DNA from: Pseudomonadota bacterium
GTDB taxonomy: Bacteria; Myxococcota_A; Polyangia; Polyangiales; Polyangiaceae
Reading direction: 5' to 3'
Assembly: GCA_023431345.1 (NCBI GenBank)
Contig: JAEYWK010000213.1
Span: 1 to 64,000 of the forward strand
DNA length: 64,000 bases
Both the position numbers and the translations under genes were made by a program. Below the pieces are notes generated by a model. It was not told the origin of the DNA. It saw only the letters and a program-made list of their open reading frames with translations, and did no database searches. Within the stretch, counting starts at the first letter, position 1, and every line of letters starts with the position of its first letter. This document shows positions 1 through 8,992 of the stretch, in pieces.

Positions 1-66
1 TCGGGCACGGGCACGGGCACGTTTACGGGCACGCGCGAGCAATCCCAATTCAGGGACACTCCCTAG
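1..66 (+). repeat. GGGCAC-type hexamer repeat, possible tail of a gene entering from the left
   Basis: The first 33 bases are an imperfect array of the hexamer CGGGCA, broken once by a TTTACG unit. Frame 1 is open from the window edge to a TAG at 64-66 and would encode a Gly/Thr-rich tail. This could be the end of a plus-strand gene or simply a microsatellite in intergenic DNA; the window is too short to decide. Nothing else is recognised up to position 161. Confidence 0.3.
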
Positions 67-161
67 CTCGTCGTGACTCGAAGCTCCGACGCTTGACTCA
101 AGGCGCCGCGAGCCGGCGGGGCTAGCAGATGAGCCACCGCCGTGCGTGGGCGGCGCCGCGG

Positions 162-1418
162 CTACGGCGCGACGATGCGGTGGATGACGACGGGATCGCC
201 CTCGCCGGGCTCGGAGTCGTCCGTGAAGACGAACACCACGCTGCTGCTCATCTGAGCGTCGGTATCGAAGGTGCACGTGCGCGAGGGGCCCGCGAAGGTG
301 TCGGTCGTGTTCGCGCCCAGCACGTCGCCCGGTGCTTGGTTGAAGACGGGCGCGCCCGTGATGGGAAACTGACCCATCACGCTGGTCTGACCGCTCGGGT
401 CGAGCAGCCGTCCGGCGTTGATGAATTCGTGCATCTCGCCCGTGCCATCTCCGCCGTTGAGCACGACCACCATGCCGCCCGCTTTGGTGAACGACGTGAG
501 CACGTTCGACGACTCCCAGCCTTCCGCGACGGCGCGGGGCTCACCCGGGTTGGCGCGATCGAGATCGTGGATGAGCAGCACGTCGAAGGCGTTGACGCTC
601 AGCTGGTCGACGACCTCGCCCGGCGACCTGGCAACGCTGATCTCCGCGGTGCGACCGCGCGCGTCACCGGCCCAGCCGATCACGTTGTTGGTGCGAGTGA
701 CCGCGGCCGCCGAGGTGCCCCGGGTGTAGGCGAGCACGCGGACGGGGTTCTTCGCCGGCATGAAGATGGCGTTGCCGAGCAACGTGGTCGCGTAGGAGGT
801 CGACATGTTCGACCCGAAATCCATGCAGATGAGCGAGACGCTGCCGTATTTCGCGCCCACGCACATGCCGTCTTGACAGATGTCGGACGCGCACTCGTTC
901 CCGCACTTGCCGCAGTTGTCCGGGTCGTTCTTGAACGACGCCGGGTCGACGCACTGCCCCTGGCACTCGACGAGCGGGGGCTCGCACCTCGGAACGCACT
1001 CGAACTCATCGGGGCCGCTCGGCGCACACAGCGGCGTCGGCTCGCGGCAAACCGTGTCGCAGTCACCGCAGTGCGAGGGAGCGTCGTGTGGGGGCAGGCA
1101 CTCGACGGGAGCCTCGGCGTCATTCTGACCGTCGACCGGCGAGTCGAAGAAGCCGCCGTCCGGCAGCTCCCCCGTTTCACCGCCCTGCGAGGCCGCCGCG
1201 GCGCCGTCGCCGCCCACGTTCGCGCCGTCCCCCCCTCGGTTGCTGGCTCCCCCGCGCGCCCCCGTGCCCACGTTGCCGCCGCTTGCGGGGCCGTTGCTGC
1301 AGTCGTAGCCCTCCGCGCACTCGCCGCCCACGACGCCGCCGCTGCCGCAAGCGGCGGGGAAGGCGTACGCGAGCGCGAGCCCCGCGGCGATGTACTTCAG
1401 AGCGCGTAGCGACTTCAC
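162..1418 (-). CDS. Cys-rich secreted lipoprotein, Stig1-like repeats
   Basis: A 418-residue protein with an N-terminal signal and a lipobox ending in Cys24 (AFPAAC), so probably anchored in the outer membrane. Residues about 25-110 are a Gly/Ala/Asp-rich linker typical of myxobacterial lipoproteins. Residues about 105-195 hold paired-cysteine modules of the form CxGxCVD...NCGxCGxxC, the same motif repeated twelve times in the protein at 58472-60310. The C-terminal 220 residues have alternating hydrophobic strands (FDVLLIHDL, GGMVVVLNGGDG) that suggest a ThuA or glutamine-amidotransferase-like fold; that is inference only. The GTG start overlaps the stop of the OmpA gene upstream (GTGA, 4 bases), so the pair is translationally coupled. 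Function unknown. Confidence 0.85.
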   Translation of the reverse strand: MKSLRALKYIAAGLALAYAFPAACGSGGVVGGECAEGYDCSNGPASGGNVGTGARGGASNRGGDGANVGGDGAAAASQGGETGELPDGGFFDSPVDGQNDAEAPVECLPPHDAPSHCGDCDTVCREPTPLCAPSGPDEFECVPRCEPPLVECQGQCVDPASFKNDPDNCGKCGNECASDICQDGMCVGAKYGSVSLICMDFGSNMSTSYATTLLGNAIFMPAKNPVRVLAYTRGTSAAAVTRTNNVIGWAGDARGRTAEISVARSPGEVVDQLSVNAFDVLLIHDLDRANPGEPRAVAEGWESSNVLTSFTKAGGMVVVLNGGDGTGEMHEFINAGRLLDPSGQTSVMGQFPITGAPVFNQAPGDVLGANTTDTFAGPSRTCTFDTDAQMSSSVVFVFTDDSEPGEGDPVVIHRIVAP

Positions 1419-2953
1419 GGCGCACCTTCCTTCTTCGGCGCAGGCTTTCCCGCTTCGGGCGGCGGGCTCGCGGACTCGCGCTGGTTGTCACCGGGGCCTT
1501 CTAGCGACGAGCCGGGCGGGGGCGCGACGGGAGCGGGCGCGGGCGCGGTGTTGGCCTCGCTCGGCACGCTCGTCCCGGTCGAGGTCGTCGACGCTCCACC
1601 TTGGCGCATCTGACGGGTCACAGTGAACTCCACGCGGCGGTTCAGCAGCCAAGCGTACTCGTTCTTCTTGTCGACCAAGGGGCGCGACGCGCCGAAGCCT
1701 TGCGAGCTGAGTCGCTCGCGAGCCACTCCCTGCTTGACCATGAACTCGAGCACCGCCTGAGCGCGACCTTCGCTCAGCTTGCGGTTGAAATCCTCCGGCC
1801 CGCGCTCGTCGGCGTGCCCTTCGACGGAAATATGGGTGTATTCCGGGTGCGCGGCGACGAGCCTGCTCAGCCTCATCAAGAGCGGGTAGCTCACCTTCCG
1901 AATCACGGCGCTGTTGACGAAGAAGTGCACGCGATCGTCGAGCACGATCTTGTCACCCACGACGCGCACCTGCTCTTCGTCGGGGCAACCGTCGTTGTCG
2001 GCGTAGCCGTTGACGGTCTCCGGCTCGAAGGGACAAAGGTCGTTCACGTCGAGGATGCCGTCGGCGTCGTTGTCCGGATCGGGGCAGCCGTCCAGGCTGT
2101 CCCAGCCGTCGTCATCTTCAGGCTCGTTCGGGCACTTGTCGACGCGGTCGAGGATGCCGTCCTTGTCGTTGTCGGCCTCGGGGCAGCCGTCGTCGTCCTC
2201 GAAGCCGTCCCGATCTTCGGGCGAGTCGGGGCATTTGTCGGTCGTGTCGGGGATGCCGTCGGCGTCGTTGTCGAGGTCAGGGCAGCCATCGTTGTCTTGG
2301 AAGCCGTCTTTGTCTTCGGGCGTGTCGGGGCAGCGGTCGACGTCGTCGTAGATGCCGTCCTTGTCGCGATCGCCGCGAATTTTGGGGCGAGAGAAGTCGT
2401 AAACCGCGTGCACGCCGAACAGCACGATGTTTGCGTCCGCCGGTCGAAACTCGTCGTCGGGCTGGAACACGTGCACCAGCGCCGCCATTGGCCCCAGCCC
2501 GCCCTGCGCGCCGAGGTTGAACATGTCGTAGCCCACCTGAGCGTCGAGCATCGGTCGAACGAGGCCGTTCGTGAACGTCGCGCCCCCCGAGAGCTTGGCC
2601 CACAGCGCGGTCGGGTTCAGCACGCGCTCGCGTCCCTGCCCCGCGAACGGCGTGAACCGCAGGCCGAGCATCGGCGAGATCGCGACCGCCCCGGACTCGG
2701 GCTTGACGTTGGTGGGCGACTCGTCGCCGTCACCTAGCCCCACCCATCCCGCAGACAGCTCGAGGCCCAGCTGCTTGATGAACGGGTACTCGAGGCCAAG
2801 CCACGCCCCCGCGCCCCAGGCGTACTCGTCCTTCTGATGACCGGAGACGGCGTGACCTACGCCTACCCCGGCGTGAGCCCGAAGCGGCTCGGCGGAGGCA
2901 TAGCCAGCAGACAGCAAAACCACGAAGCAAGCGGTGACCTGTCGAAGCAGCAT
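1415..2953 (-). CDS. OmpA-family outer-membrane protein with thrombospondin type 3 repeats
   Basis: A 512-residue protein. A signal peptide (first ~21 residues, cut near YASA) precedes an N-terminal region of ~180 residues likely to form a beta-barrel. Residues about 195-325 contain tandem Asp-rich calcium-binding TSP3 repeats (DxDGIxDxxDxCPDxPED). An OmpA C-terminal peptidoglycan-binding domain follows at ~335-445, with the typical SVEGHADERG and NRRVEFTV motifs. A Pro/Ala/Ser-rich tail ends the protein. The family links outer membrane to cell wall. It is the first gene of a two-gene operon with the lipoprotein at 162-1418. A TATAGT -10-like box lies 17 bases upstream of the ATG on the minus strand. 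Confidence 0.93.
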   Translation of the reverse strand: MLLRQVTACFVVLLSAGYASAEPLRAHAGVGVGHAVSGHQKDEYAWGAGAWLGLEYPFIKQLGLELSAGWVGLGDGDESPTNVKPESGAVAISPMLGLRFTPFAGQGRERVLNPTALWAKLSGGATFTNGLVRPMLDAQVGYDMFNLGAQGGLGPMAALVHVFQPDDEFRPADANIVLFGVHAVYDFSRPKIRGDRDKDGIYDDVDRCPDTPEDKDGFQDNDGCPDLDNDADGIPDTTDKCPDSPEDRDGFEDDDGCPEADNDKDGILDRVDKCPNEPEDDDGWDSLDGCPDPDNDADGILDVNDLCPFEPETVNGYADNDGCPDEEQVRVVGDKIVLDDRVHFFVNSAVIRKVSYPLLMRLSRLVAAHPEYTHISVEGHADERGPEDFNRKLSEGRAQAVLEFMVKQGVARERLSSQGFGASRPLVDKKNEYAWLLNRRVEFTVTRQMRQGGASTTSTGTSVPSEANTAPAPAPVAPPPGSSLEGPGDNQRESASPPPEAGKPAPKKEGAP

Positions 2954-3007
2954 GGGAGACCGAATCTCGAACTATACGGCCGCGTCTCAGGTTGAGATAA
3001 GCCCGAA

Positions 3008-3041
3008 AAAATTGCTTTAGATCCGAGGCGTTAGCAATTTT
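3008..3041. promoter_or_regulatory. AT-rich inverted repeat in a divergent promoter region
   Basis: AAAATTGCT (3008-3016) and AGCAATTTT (3033-3041) form a perfect 9-bp inverted repeat with a 16-base spacer. It lies between the divergent OmpA gene (start 2953) and the lipoprotein gene (start 3078), in an AT-rich island that stands out against the GC-rich surroundings. It could be an operator serving both promoters or an RNA hairpin in the plus-strand leader. Confidence 0.45.
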
Positions 3042-3077
3042 GGACCAGGGCGGGGCCCGCGGGAGTAAAGGGGATTC

Positions 3078-3584
3078 ATGCTCCGAGCTGCTTCCGCCCT
3101 GGCCTGCGTCTTCCTCACTGCCGCCTGCTCCAGCTCGTCGATGGGCGCCGCCAAACAAGCCGACGGCAGCTACCACCTGTCGTGTCGCGGTGCCCTCACC
3201 GACTGCTTGCAGCGCGCGGAGCGCATCTGTCGCGACCAGGGCTACGCCGTCGAGTCGGCGCGTGATGTGCAAGAGCTGCTCGGGCACGAGGCGGGTGAGT
3301 CACGCGTCGAGATCAGGAGGAGCGAAGCGGTCATCTACTGCGGCGCCGCGGTTCCGCCCGCGCAGCGCCCGATGATCGAGCTGAAGCGCGAGACGACGCT
3401 GAGCGCCGAGCCCGCGCCGCCCGCAGCGCCGGCAGCCGCGCCCACGCCTCCTCCCGCGCCCGAGCGGGCGTGCGTGCCCGGCTCGACGCAAGCTTGTATC
3501 GGCCCTGGCGGCTGCAGCGGCGGACAGGCCTGCGCGGCCGATGGCAGCCGCTACGAGGTGTGTAACTGCGGCGCCGGCGGCTAA
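3078..3584 (+). CDS. small secreted lipoprotein, unknown function
   Basis: A 168-residue protein with a clear lipoprotein signal (LTAAC, Cys17). The mature part has a conserved-looking domain (CRGALTDCLQRAERICRDQGY, about residues 35-58), then a Pro/Ala-rich linker, then a C-terminal Cys cluster (CVPGSTQACIGPGGCSGGQAC) like those of secreted myxobacterial proteins. The ATG has a good Shine-Dalgarno (AAGGGGA). It is divergent from the OmpA gene and convergent with the histidine kinase. No function can be assigned. Confidence 0.82.
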   Translation: MLRAASALACVFLTAACSSSSMGAAKQADGSYHLSCRGALTDCLQRAERICRDQGYAVESARDVQELLGHEAGESRVEIRRSEAVIYCGAAVPPAQRPMIELKRETTLSAEPAPPAAPAAAPTPPPAPERACVPGSTQACIGPGGCSGGQACAADGSRYEVCNCGAGG

Positions 3585-3619
3585 CGTCGTCGCGCGCGGA
3601 CGCGCCCCACCCAAGATGC

Positions 3620-3641
3620 GACCCCCTCGACGGAGGGTGTC
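3620..3641. terminator. candidate bidirectional terminator hairpin
   Basis: GAC-C-CCCTC and GAGGG-T-GTC pair as an 8-bp stem with one mismatch and a four-base loop (GACG), between two convergent genes (stops at 3584 and 3640). No T-tract follows, so the call is tentative. Confidence 0.35.
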
Positions 3642-4551
3642 ACTTGGCGCGCGGCAGAATCAGCGAAAAGGTGCTACCGCGGCCGGGATGCGACTCGAGC
3701 TCCACGCGGCCTTTGTGCGCCTTCATGACGTGCTTCACGATCGCCAGGCCTAGCCCCGAGCCTTCACGCTCGCGAGAGAGACGGTCGTCTACGCGATAGA
3801 ACTTTTGGAAGATGCGCTTGTGCTCGGCGGCGGGGATCCCTGCCCCATTGTCGGTGACGCTGACTTTGACGAAGCGCTCCGTCGCTTCGACCGTAACGCC
3901 GATCTTCACCGGATCGCCGCCGTACTTGAAGGCGTTGATCAACAAGTTCAAGAGCGCGTCGGAGACGGCGCCGCGATCGGCCTTGACGCGCAGGCTGTCG
4001 GGCGGGGTGTCGACGTGGAGCTCCACGCTGCGGCGCTGGCGGTGCGTCTCGAACGCGTCCAGGGCGTTGTCCAGCATCGACCGCAGATCCGTCTCGCGGA
4101 TCACGAACTCGCGCCGGCCGCTTTCCATGCGCCCCCAGTCGAGCAAGCGGTCGATCAGCTCTTGCAGTCGCGTCGTTTCGCGCTCAAGCCCCTGGATGCA
4201 CTTGTCTTCGGCGAGCACGTCGCCCCGGCGCAGGGCCAAGGTCTCGGAAAACAGGCGGATCGAGGTGAGCGGAGTCTTCAGCTCGTGAGACACCTTGGAC
4301 ACGAAGTCGCTCTGCAGCCGCGACAGGCTCGCTTCACGCCTCACGAACACCCACACCAAAATCACGCCCGTGACGGCCGCGCCCGACAGCGCCATCACCA
4401 AAATGCCCATCAATAGGTTGAGCTGAGCCTCGCCCAAGAACAGCAAGATGACGCCGAGCGAGACCAACAGAAACGTCGGCACCACGACCAACGAGACGAG
4501 CAGGATGACGATACGGCGGTAGCCGAGCTCCACGAGGTCACGCGACGCCAT
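3640..4551 (-). CDS. two-transmembrane sensor histidine kinase
   Basis: A 303-residue membrane kinase. Two hydrophobic segments (about residues 13-40 and 45-70) with almost no periplasmic loop are followed directly by a HisKA domain with the H-box VSHELKTPLTSIR (His89). The ATPase domain has the N-box (NLLINAFKYG), G1 (DNGAGIP), F-box (IFQKFYRVD) and G2 (GSGLGLAIVKH). There is no HAMP or PAS domain, so the signal is probably sensed in or near the membrane. Its ATG follows the stop of the debranching enzyme with no gap. No response regulator lies nearby, so it is an orphan kinase co-transcribed with metabolic genes. Confidence 0.93.
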   Translation of the reverse strand: MASRDLVELGYRRIVILLVSLVVVPTFLLVSLGVILLFLGEAQLNLLMGILVMALSGAAVTGVILVWVFVRREASLSRLQSDFVSKVSHELKTPLTSIRLFSETLALRRGDVLAEDKCIQGLERETTRLQELIDRLLDWGRMESGRREFVIRETDLRSMLDNALDAFETHRQRRSVELHVDTPPDSLRVKADRGAVSDALLNLLINAFKYGGDPVKIGVTVEATERFVKVSVTDNGAGIPAAEHKRIFQKFYRVDDRLSREREGSGLGLAIVKHVMKAHKGRVELESHPGRGSTFSLILPRAK

Positions 4552-6555
4552 TCAGACGCCCAAGTCTACCACGAGCGCGCGGATCAGCTCGGCCACGCTC
4601 GTCGCCTGCGCGGGACAGCCACGCGCGCGGTGCGGCGTGTCGCCGTCGGCCAGCTGCGCGATTTGGCCGAGGATGACCGAGCCGTCGAGCGCGCCCTCAA
4701 TCACCTGGCGCAGCTCTTCCCGCAGGTCCTCGTCGTCGGGCGACAGGCGGATCGCCGCGCGCACGTAGAAGCCGAGCAGGTGCGTCCAGGCCGTGCCCTG
4801 ATGGTAGGCGAGCTCACGCTCCTCCAGCGTGCCCGCGAACTGCGAAACATAGCGAGGATCGTGCGGCGAGAGGCTGCGGATCCCTCGAGGGGTGAGCAGC
4901 TCTGCGCGCACGCGCGCCACGATCGCGCGCGCTTGCCAGGCCTCGAACAGGCTGGGGTCGACGGCCAAGGCGATCAGCGCGTTGGGGCGGATGGTGCTGT
5001 CGACCCAAGCGTCTTGGGTGTCGCGTGATTCGCTCACGCAGTCGTAGGGGAAATCGGTCTCGTGGCACCAAAAGCGCGCCCGGAAGGCTGCCCGAGCGCG
5101 CACGCCCGCCTCGCGACAGGCTTCGGCCAGCGGCGCGTTGCCCAGCTCGTCCGCGAGCGCCGCGAGCGTGCCGGTTGCCTGGGTGAACAGCGCTTGTTGC
5201 TCGATGGCGATGCCGCGGCGCGGCGTGACCGGCGTCGCGCCGAGGTGCGCGTCCATCCAGGTCAGCGCCACGCCATCGGCGCCGTTCACGAGCAAGCCGT
5301 CGGAGGACAGCCAGCCCCAGCGCCGAATGTTGCTGCGCAGGCGCGCAAAGCTGCGCACGAGCGCGACATAGAGCTGACGCTTGAGCGCCGCGTGCTCTTC
5401 GCCCAGCTGCGGCAGCAGCAGACGAGCGACCTCGTACAGCCACAGCGTCGCGTCCGGCAGCGGCTTGGGCCGCGGCTGCTCGGGTGACGCCAGAAATTCC
5501 GGCAAAAACCCGCCGCGCTGCGAACCCAGCAACGTGGGTAGAGCGCGCACCGCCAGGTCCACGCGGCCGCGCGCCAGCGTGAGGCCGGGGAGCGCCAGCA
5601 AGAAATCGCGCGTGTACGGCGCGTGCCATGGATAGCCCGCGATGATCATCGGGTCCTCGGCCGCGTCCAAGCAGAACTGCTCGGCCGCCACCGACAGCAA
5701 GCGCACCGCTGCGGGTCTCCCGCCGCCGAGCGCCTCGCGGCTGATGGCCTCGCAGGCCTCCATCACCAGCTCCGAGGCTGGCCGCGACATGGGCCTTTCG
5801 ACGGAGGCGACCAGGTACGACGTTTTTCCGGGCTCGAGCGGCAGCTCGAAGACGCCGGGGGTCCACATGTCTTCTTGAAACTGCGCGTGCTCGCCGCGAT
5901 CCGCGAGGTACTCGAAGCGGCGCCACCAGTCGGGGCCGCCCATGAACACCCCGTCGTGCTGAAAGTAAACCGCGGGCAGGCGCTCGACGGGGCGAAGCTC
6001 CACCGATCCCGGGCGCAGCGCGACGAGCTGCTCCATCCCGCCGTGCTCGCGCATCAACGAGTCGACGGGCCGCAGCGGCATCAGCGGCCGCAGGCTGATG
6101 CGGGCGTTACCGACGCCCGACCACGTGTAGCCCATGATCACCGCGTTGTGGCCGCGCACCAGGCACAGCGTGCGCTCGAGCGTGCCGCTGCCCGCGCGGA
6201 ACACCCAGCGCGGGATCGGATCTTGCGCGAAGCTCAGCAGATTGCGGTAGCCCGGGGTCGGCGCGACGTCGGGGAACTGATGCGTGGCGAGGCGGTACGA
6301 CCGCTTCTCGCTCTCGACCATGAGCGTGGTATCCGCGTGGCTGACGATCACGTGCCTGCCGAGCGGCGGCGGCAAAGCGGCCACCAGCACGCCGTGGTGG
6401 CGACGCGTGTGCATGAGCGCGATGGTGCTCATGCTGTAAGCGCCGGCGCCGTTGGTGTGGAGCCACTCGGCCTCCGCGCGCTCGATCGCGCCGTTCACGT
6501 CGACCGACGGCCAAGCGCCGTCACGCGATCCGAGCCAGGGCGGCGGCTTCTTCAC
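4552..6555 (-). CDS. glycogen debranching enzyme (amylo-alpha-1,6-glucosidase type)
   Basis: About 667 residues. The N-terminal GDE_N domain begins with the hallmark EWLHTNGAGAYSMST and RRHHGVLVAALPPP; the C-terminal half matches the (alpha/alpha)6 GDE_C fold (PYTRDFLLALPGL, DAQDAWVDSTIRPNALIAL, YHQGTAWTHLLGFYVRAA). Members hydrolyse alpha-1,6 branch points of glycogen in the cytoplasm. The GTG at 6555 is chosen because it overlaps the aroE stop (GTGA) and the encoded protein begins just before the domain; a longer frame to 6630 exists but is Arg/Ala-rich and lies inside aroE. It would work with the glgC-glgM pair at 40650-43102 in glycogen turnover. Confidence 0.92.
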   Translation of the reverse strand: MKKPPPWLGSRDGAWPSVDVNGAIERAEAEWLHTNGAGAYSMSTIALMHTRRHHGVLVAALPPPLGRHVIVSHADTTLMVESEKRSYRLATHQFPDVAPTPGYRNLLSFAQDPIPRWVFRAGSGTLERTLCLVRGHNAVIMGYTWSGVGNARISLRPLMPLRPVDSLMREHGGMEQLVALRPGSVELRPVERLPAVYFQHDGVFMGGPDWWRRFEYLADRGEHAQFQEDMWTPGVFELPLEPGKTSYLVASVERPMSRPASELVMEACEAISREALGGGRPAAVRLLSVAAEQFCLDAAEDPMIIAGYPWHAPYTRDFLLALPGLTLARGRVDLAVRALPTLLGSQRGGFLPEFLASPEQPRPKPLPDATLWLYEVARLLLPQLGEEHAALKRQLYVALVRSFARLRSNIRRWGWLSSDGLLVNGADGVALTWMDAHLGATPVTPRRGIAIEQQALFTQATGTLAALADELGNAPLAEACREAGVRARAAFRARFWCHETDFPYDCVSESRDTQDAWVDSTIRPNALIALAVDPSLFEAWQARAIVARVRAELLTPRGIRSLSPHDPRYVSQFAGTLEERELAYHQGTAWTHLLGFYVRAAIRLSPDDEDLREELRQVIEGALDGSVILGQIAQLADGDTPHRARGCPAQATSVAELIRALVVDLGV

Positions 6556-7430
6556 GCTCGCCTCCGCGCCGCGAGCGCTTCGAGCGCGGCGGCCATCAGC
6601 GGCTCCAGCGGCGGACGCCGACCGAGCCAAATCTCGACCGAGAGCGCCGCTTGGCCGACCAACATGCCGAGCCCATGCGCGGTCGCTCGCCCAGCCTCGC
6701 GGGCGGCTCGCAAAAACGGCGTTTCGAGGGGAGCGTAGATCAGGTCGTACGCCAGCGCGTTGGGCGGAGTGAGCGCCCAGGGCACGAGGGCGGCCAGCGG
6801 CTCACCGGAGTCGGCGCCGTGCATGCCTGCGCTCGTACACTGCACGAACAGGCCCGTCTCGCGGCATAGCTCGGCGAGCTCCGTCGCCGCCGCGGGGCCA
6901 GCGCTGGGCCACGCGAGCAGCCGCGCGCCGAGCCGCGAGAGCTCGGCGCCGCCCGCCCACTGCTCGACCGGGACCTTCGGATCGAAGCGGCGCGCGGTCA
7001 CCCGCACGTCGACGATGCCCGCGGCTAGACAGGCGGCGACGACGGCTGGCGCGGCGCCGCCGCTGCCGAGCACGATCGCCCGCTTCGCTCGCGCGCGACT
7101 GGAAAACTCGCTCTCGAGCGCCAGCGCGTCAGTGTTGTGCGCGACGATGCGCCCCGCGTTGGCGTGCAGCACGTTGGCGACGCCGAGCTGCTGGGCCAGG
7201 GCGCTGTGGTCGTCGGCGGAGGCGTGCGCCACCTTCTTCCAGGGGATCGTCACGTTGACGCCACCTAGCTCACCCGCGCGGAGGGCCGCTACCACGCGCG
7301 CCACGTCGGCCTCGCTCGGCGCGTCGAGCAGCGCGTACTCGTGCCGCTCACCGAGCTCGCGGTAGGCGGCCTGATGAATGACCGGCGACAGTGAATGGGC
7401 CACGGGGTGGCCAATCAATCCGAACTTCAC
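6552..7430 (-). CDS. aroE: shikimate dehydrogenase
   Basis: A 292-residue enzyme that reduces 3-dehydroshikimate to shikimate with NADPH in aromatic amino-acid synthesis. The substrate-site motifs are visible: GHPVAHSLSPVIHQAAY, NVTIPWKK with the catalytic Lys, and NTDALALE with the catalytic Asp. The nucleotide motif is GSGGAAPA and the C-terminal GLGMLVGQAALSVEIWLG is standard. It starts at GTG 7430, overlapping the xseA stop (GTGA) with a GAGGTGA Shine-Dalgarno, and overlaps the debranching enzyme at its end in the same way. Confidence 0.96.
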   Translation of the reverse strand: MKFGLIGHPVAHSLSPVIHQAAYRELGERHEYALLDAPSEADVARVVAALRAGELGGVNVTIPWKKVAHASADDHSALAQQLGVANVLHANAGRIVAHNTDALALESEFSSRARAKRAIVLGSGGAAPAVVAACLAAGIVDVRVTARRFDPKVPVEQWAGGAELSRLGARLLAWPSAGPAAATELAELCRETGLFVQCTSAGMHGADSGEPLAALVPWALTPPNALAYDLIYAPLETPFLRAAREAGRATAHGLGMLVGQAALSVEIWLGRRPPLEPLMAAALEALAARRRA

Positions 7431-8827
7431 GATCTCACCTCGCTCTTCGGCCCCGCTACTGACTCCGCCCCTGCCTCGGCCGCGCGGCTGTGCGCGGGCT
7501 CGCTCTGCACCTGCGTCACGCGCGCGCGGAATGCGCCGTGCGCTAGCCTCACCTCCACCGCGTCGCCGGGCGAAAGCTCAGCGCTGGAAAGGACCGGGAC
7601 TCCGTCGCGCGTGGCGAGCGCATACCCGCGGCCCAAGACCGCCAGCGGCGACAGCGCGTCCAGCTGCGCCACGCAAGCGGCGAACGATTTACGACGCGCG
7701 CTCAGCGCTAGCTGCTGCGCCGCCGCGAGACGTGTAGCGAGGAGGCGGAGCTCGCCGCGCGATCGCGCCAGCACGCGCGCGGGGTGTCGGTGCGCGAGGC
7801 GCTGTCGACGATCCTGCTCGCGCCGCCGCGCAACGGTCAGGCGCTGCCGCACCAGGCGTCGCATGCGCTCGCCCAGCTCGTCGAGCTCTTGCTGGCGCTC
7901 GGCGATGACGAAGCGCGGATCGCTCACGCGGCCTTGTAGGCGCGACAATCGCGCCGTGAGGCTCGCGAGCAGCGAGCGCTGCGCGCGCACCAGGTGCCGC
8001 TCGAAGCGCGAGAGCGCCTCCCGCTGCGCGGCCCGGTCAGGCACCAAGATCTCGGCCGCTTGCGAGGGCGTCGCCGCGCGCACGTCCGCTACCAGGTCGG
8101 TCAAGGTGACGTCGACCTCGTGGCCTACCGCGCTCACGACCGGCACGCGACAGCGCGCAACTCGCCGCACGACTCGCTCGTCGTTGAAGGCCATCAAGTC
8201 TTCACCGGAGCCGCCGCCGCGCCCGACGATCACCGCGTCGAGCCCCGGGTAGCGCTCCAGCAGGTCGAGCGCCGCGCAGATGCTGGGCGCGGCCGACTCG
8301 CCCTGCACCAGGGCCGGGGCCAACACCAGGCGTAGCCCTCCGCGCCGAAACGCCACCGTTCGAATGTCGTGAAACGCCGCCCCGGAGCCGCTGGTCACGA
8401 CGCCCACGATGCGCGGCGCGCGCGGCAGCGGCCGCTTACGCGCGGGGTCGAACAGCCCTTCTCGAGCGAGCCTTTCCTTGAGCTGCTCCAAGGCAAGCAG
8501 CAGCTCTCCCCGACCGGCCAGGCGCGCCAGGCTGGCTACGAGCTGCAAGCGTCCGCGCGGCGCCCAAACCGTCGCCCGGCCGCGGAGCTGGAGTCGCGCC
8601 CCATCCGTGAGCACGCGGCGCGCGCGCTGCGCGTCGAAGCGGTACATCACGCAGTCGATGACGGCGTCTTCTCGCTCATCCTTGAGCGTGAAGTAGACGT
8701 GACCGCTCGGCGCGCGCTTGAGCGACGAAACCTCGCCCTCGATCCAGAAATCTGCCGATGCTCCCTCGACGGCGCGACGCAAGCGCCGATCGAGCTCGCC
8801 CACGCTGATGACGTCGTCGGACTCCAT
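7427..8827 (-). CDS. xseA: exodeoxyribonuclease VII large subunit
   Basis: About 466 residues from the ATG at 8827 (ISVGELDRRLRRAVEG...FWIEGEVSSLK). The N-terminal OB-fold (SGHVYFTLKD, VIDCVMYRF) binds single-stranded DNA. The central catalytic region (GVVTSGSGAAFHDI, DAVIVGRGGGSGEDL, PVVSAVGHEVD) and the coiled-coil C-terminus are typical of XseA. It acts with XseB, which is not seen next to it. It is the first gene of the xseA-aroE-debranching-kinase operon. A frame extending to 8914 is less likely because conserved sequence begins at the chosen start. Confidence 0.96.
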   Translation of the reverse strand: MESDDVISVGELDRRLRRAVEGASADFWIEGEVSSLKRAPSGHVYFTLKDEREDAVIDCVMYRFDAQRARRVLTDGARLQLRGRATVWAPRGRLQLVASLARLAGRGELLLALEQLKERLAREGLFDPARKRPLPRAPRIVGVVTSGSGAAFHDIRTVAFRRGGLRLVLAPALVQGESAAPSICAALDLLERYPGLDAVIVGRGGGSGEDLMAFNDERVVRRVARCRVPVVSAVGHEVDVTLTDLVADVRAATPSQAAEILVPDRAAQREALSRFERHLVRAQRSLLASLTARLSRLQGRVSDPRFVIAERQQELDELGERMRRLVRQRLTVARRREQDRRQRLAHRHPARVLARSRGELRLLATRLAAAQQLALSARRKSFAACVAQLDALSPLAVLGRGYALATRDGVPVLSSAELSPGDAVEVRLAHGAFRARVTQVQSEPAHSRAAEAGAESVAGPKSEVRS

Positions 8828-8917
8828 TCGGGTTTCCCGGGGCCGAGCTGTATAGCAGCGCCGCCCCCAGGCTTTCGCGGGCGAATCAGCGCCCCCGCGT
8901 GCGAGCCGAGCCACAAA

Positions 8918-8950
8918 TCCGTAAACAACTGGAATTATTCAGTTAATTAG
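8918..8950. promoter_or_regulatory. AT-rich divergent promoter region of xseA and the biotin carboxylase gene
   Basis: An AT-rich stretch (ACTGGAATTATTCAGTTAAT and flanks) sits between xseA (start 8827) and the carboxylase gene (start 8993), in otherwise GC-rich DNA. TTAATT and TTATTC are possible plus-strand -10 elements. No -35 could be fixed. Confidence 0.35.
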
Positions 8951-8992
8951 ATGCCACACGGTCACGACCGAACCTCAGGCAGGATGCCCGGC

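Noticed and set aside
129..1409. 426-codon open frame antisense to the Cys-rich lipoprotein gene
   Set aside because: Composition is Arg/Ala/Val-rich with no domain or signal, and it mirrors a clearly coding minus-strand frame. Long antisense frames are usual at this GC content; the same applies to the many others.
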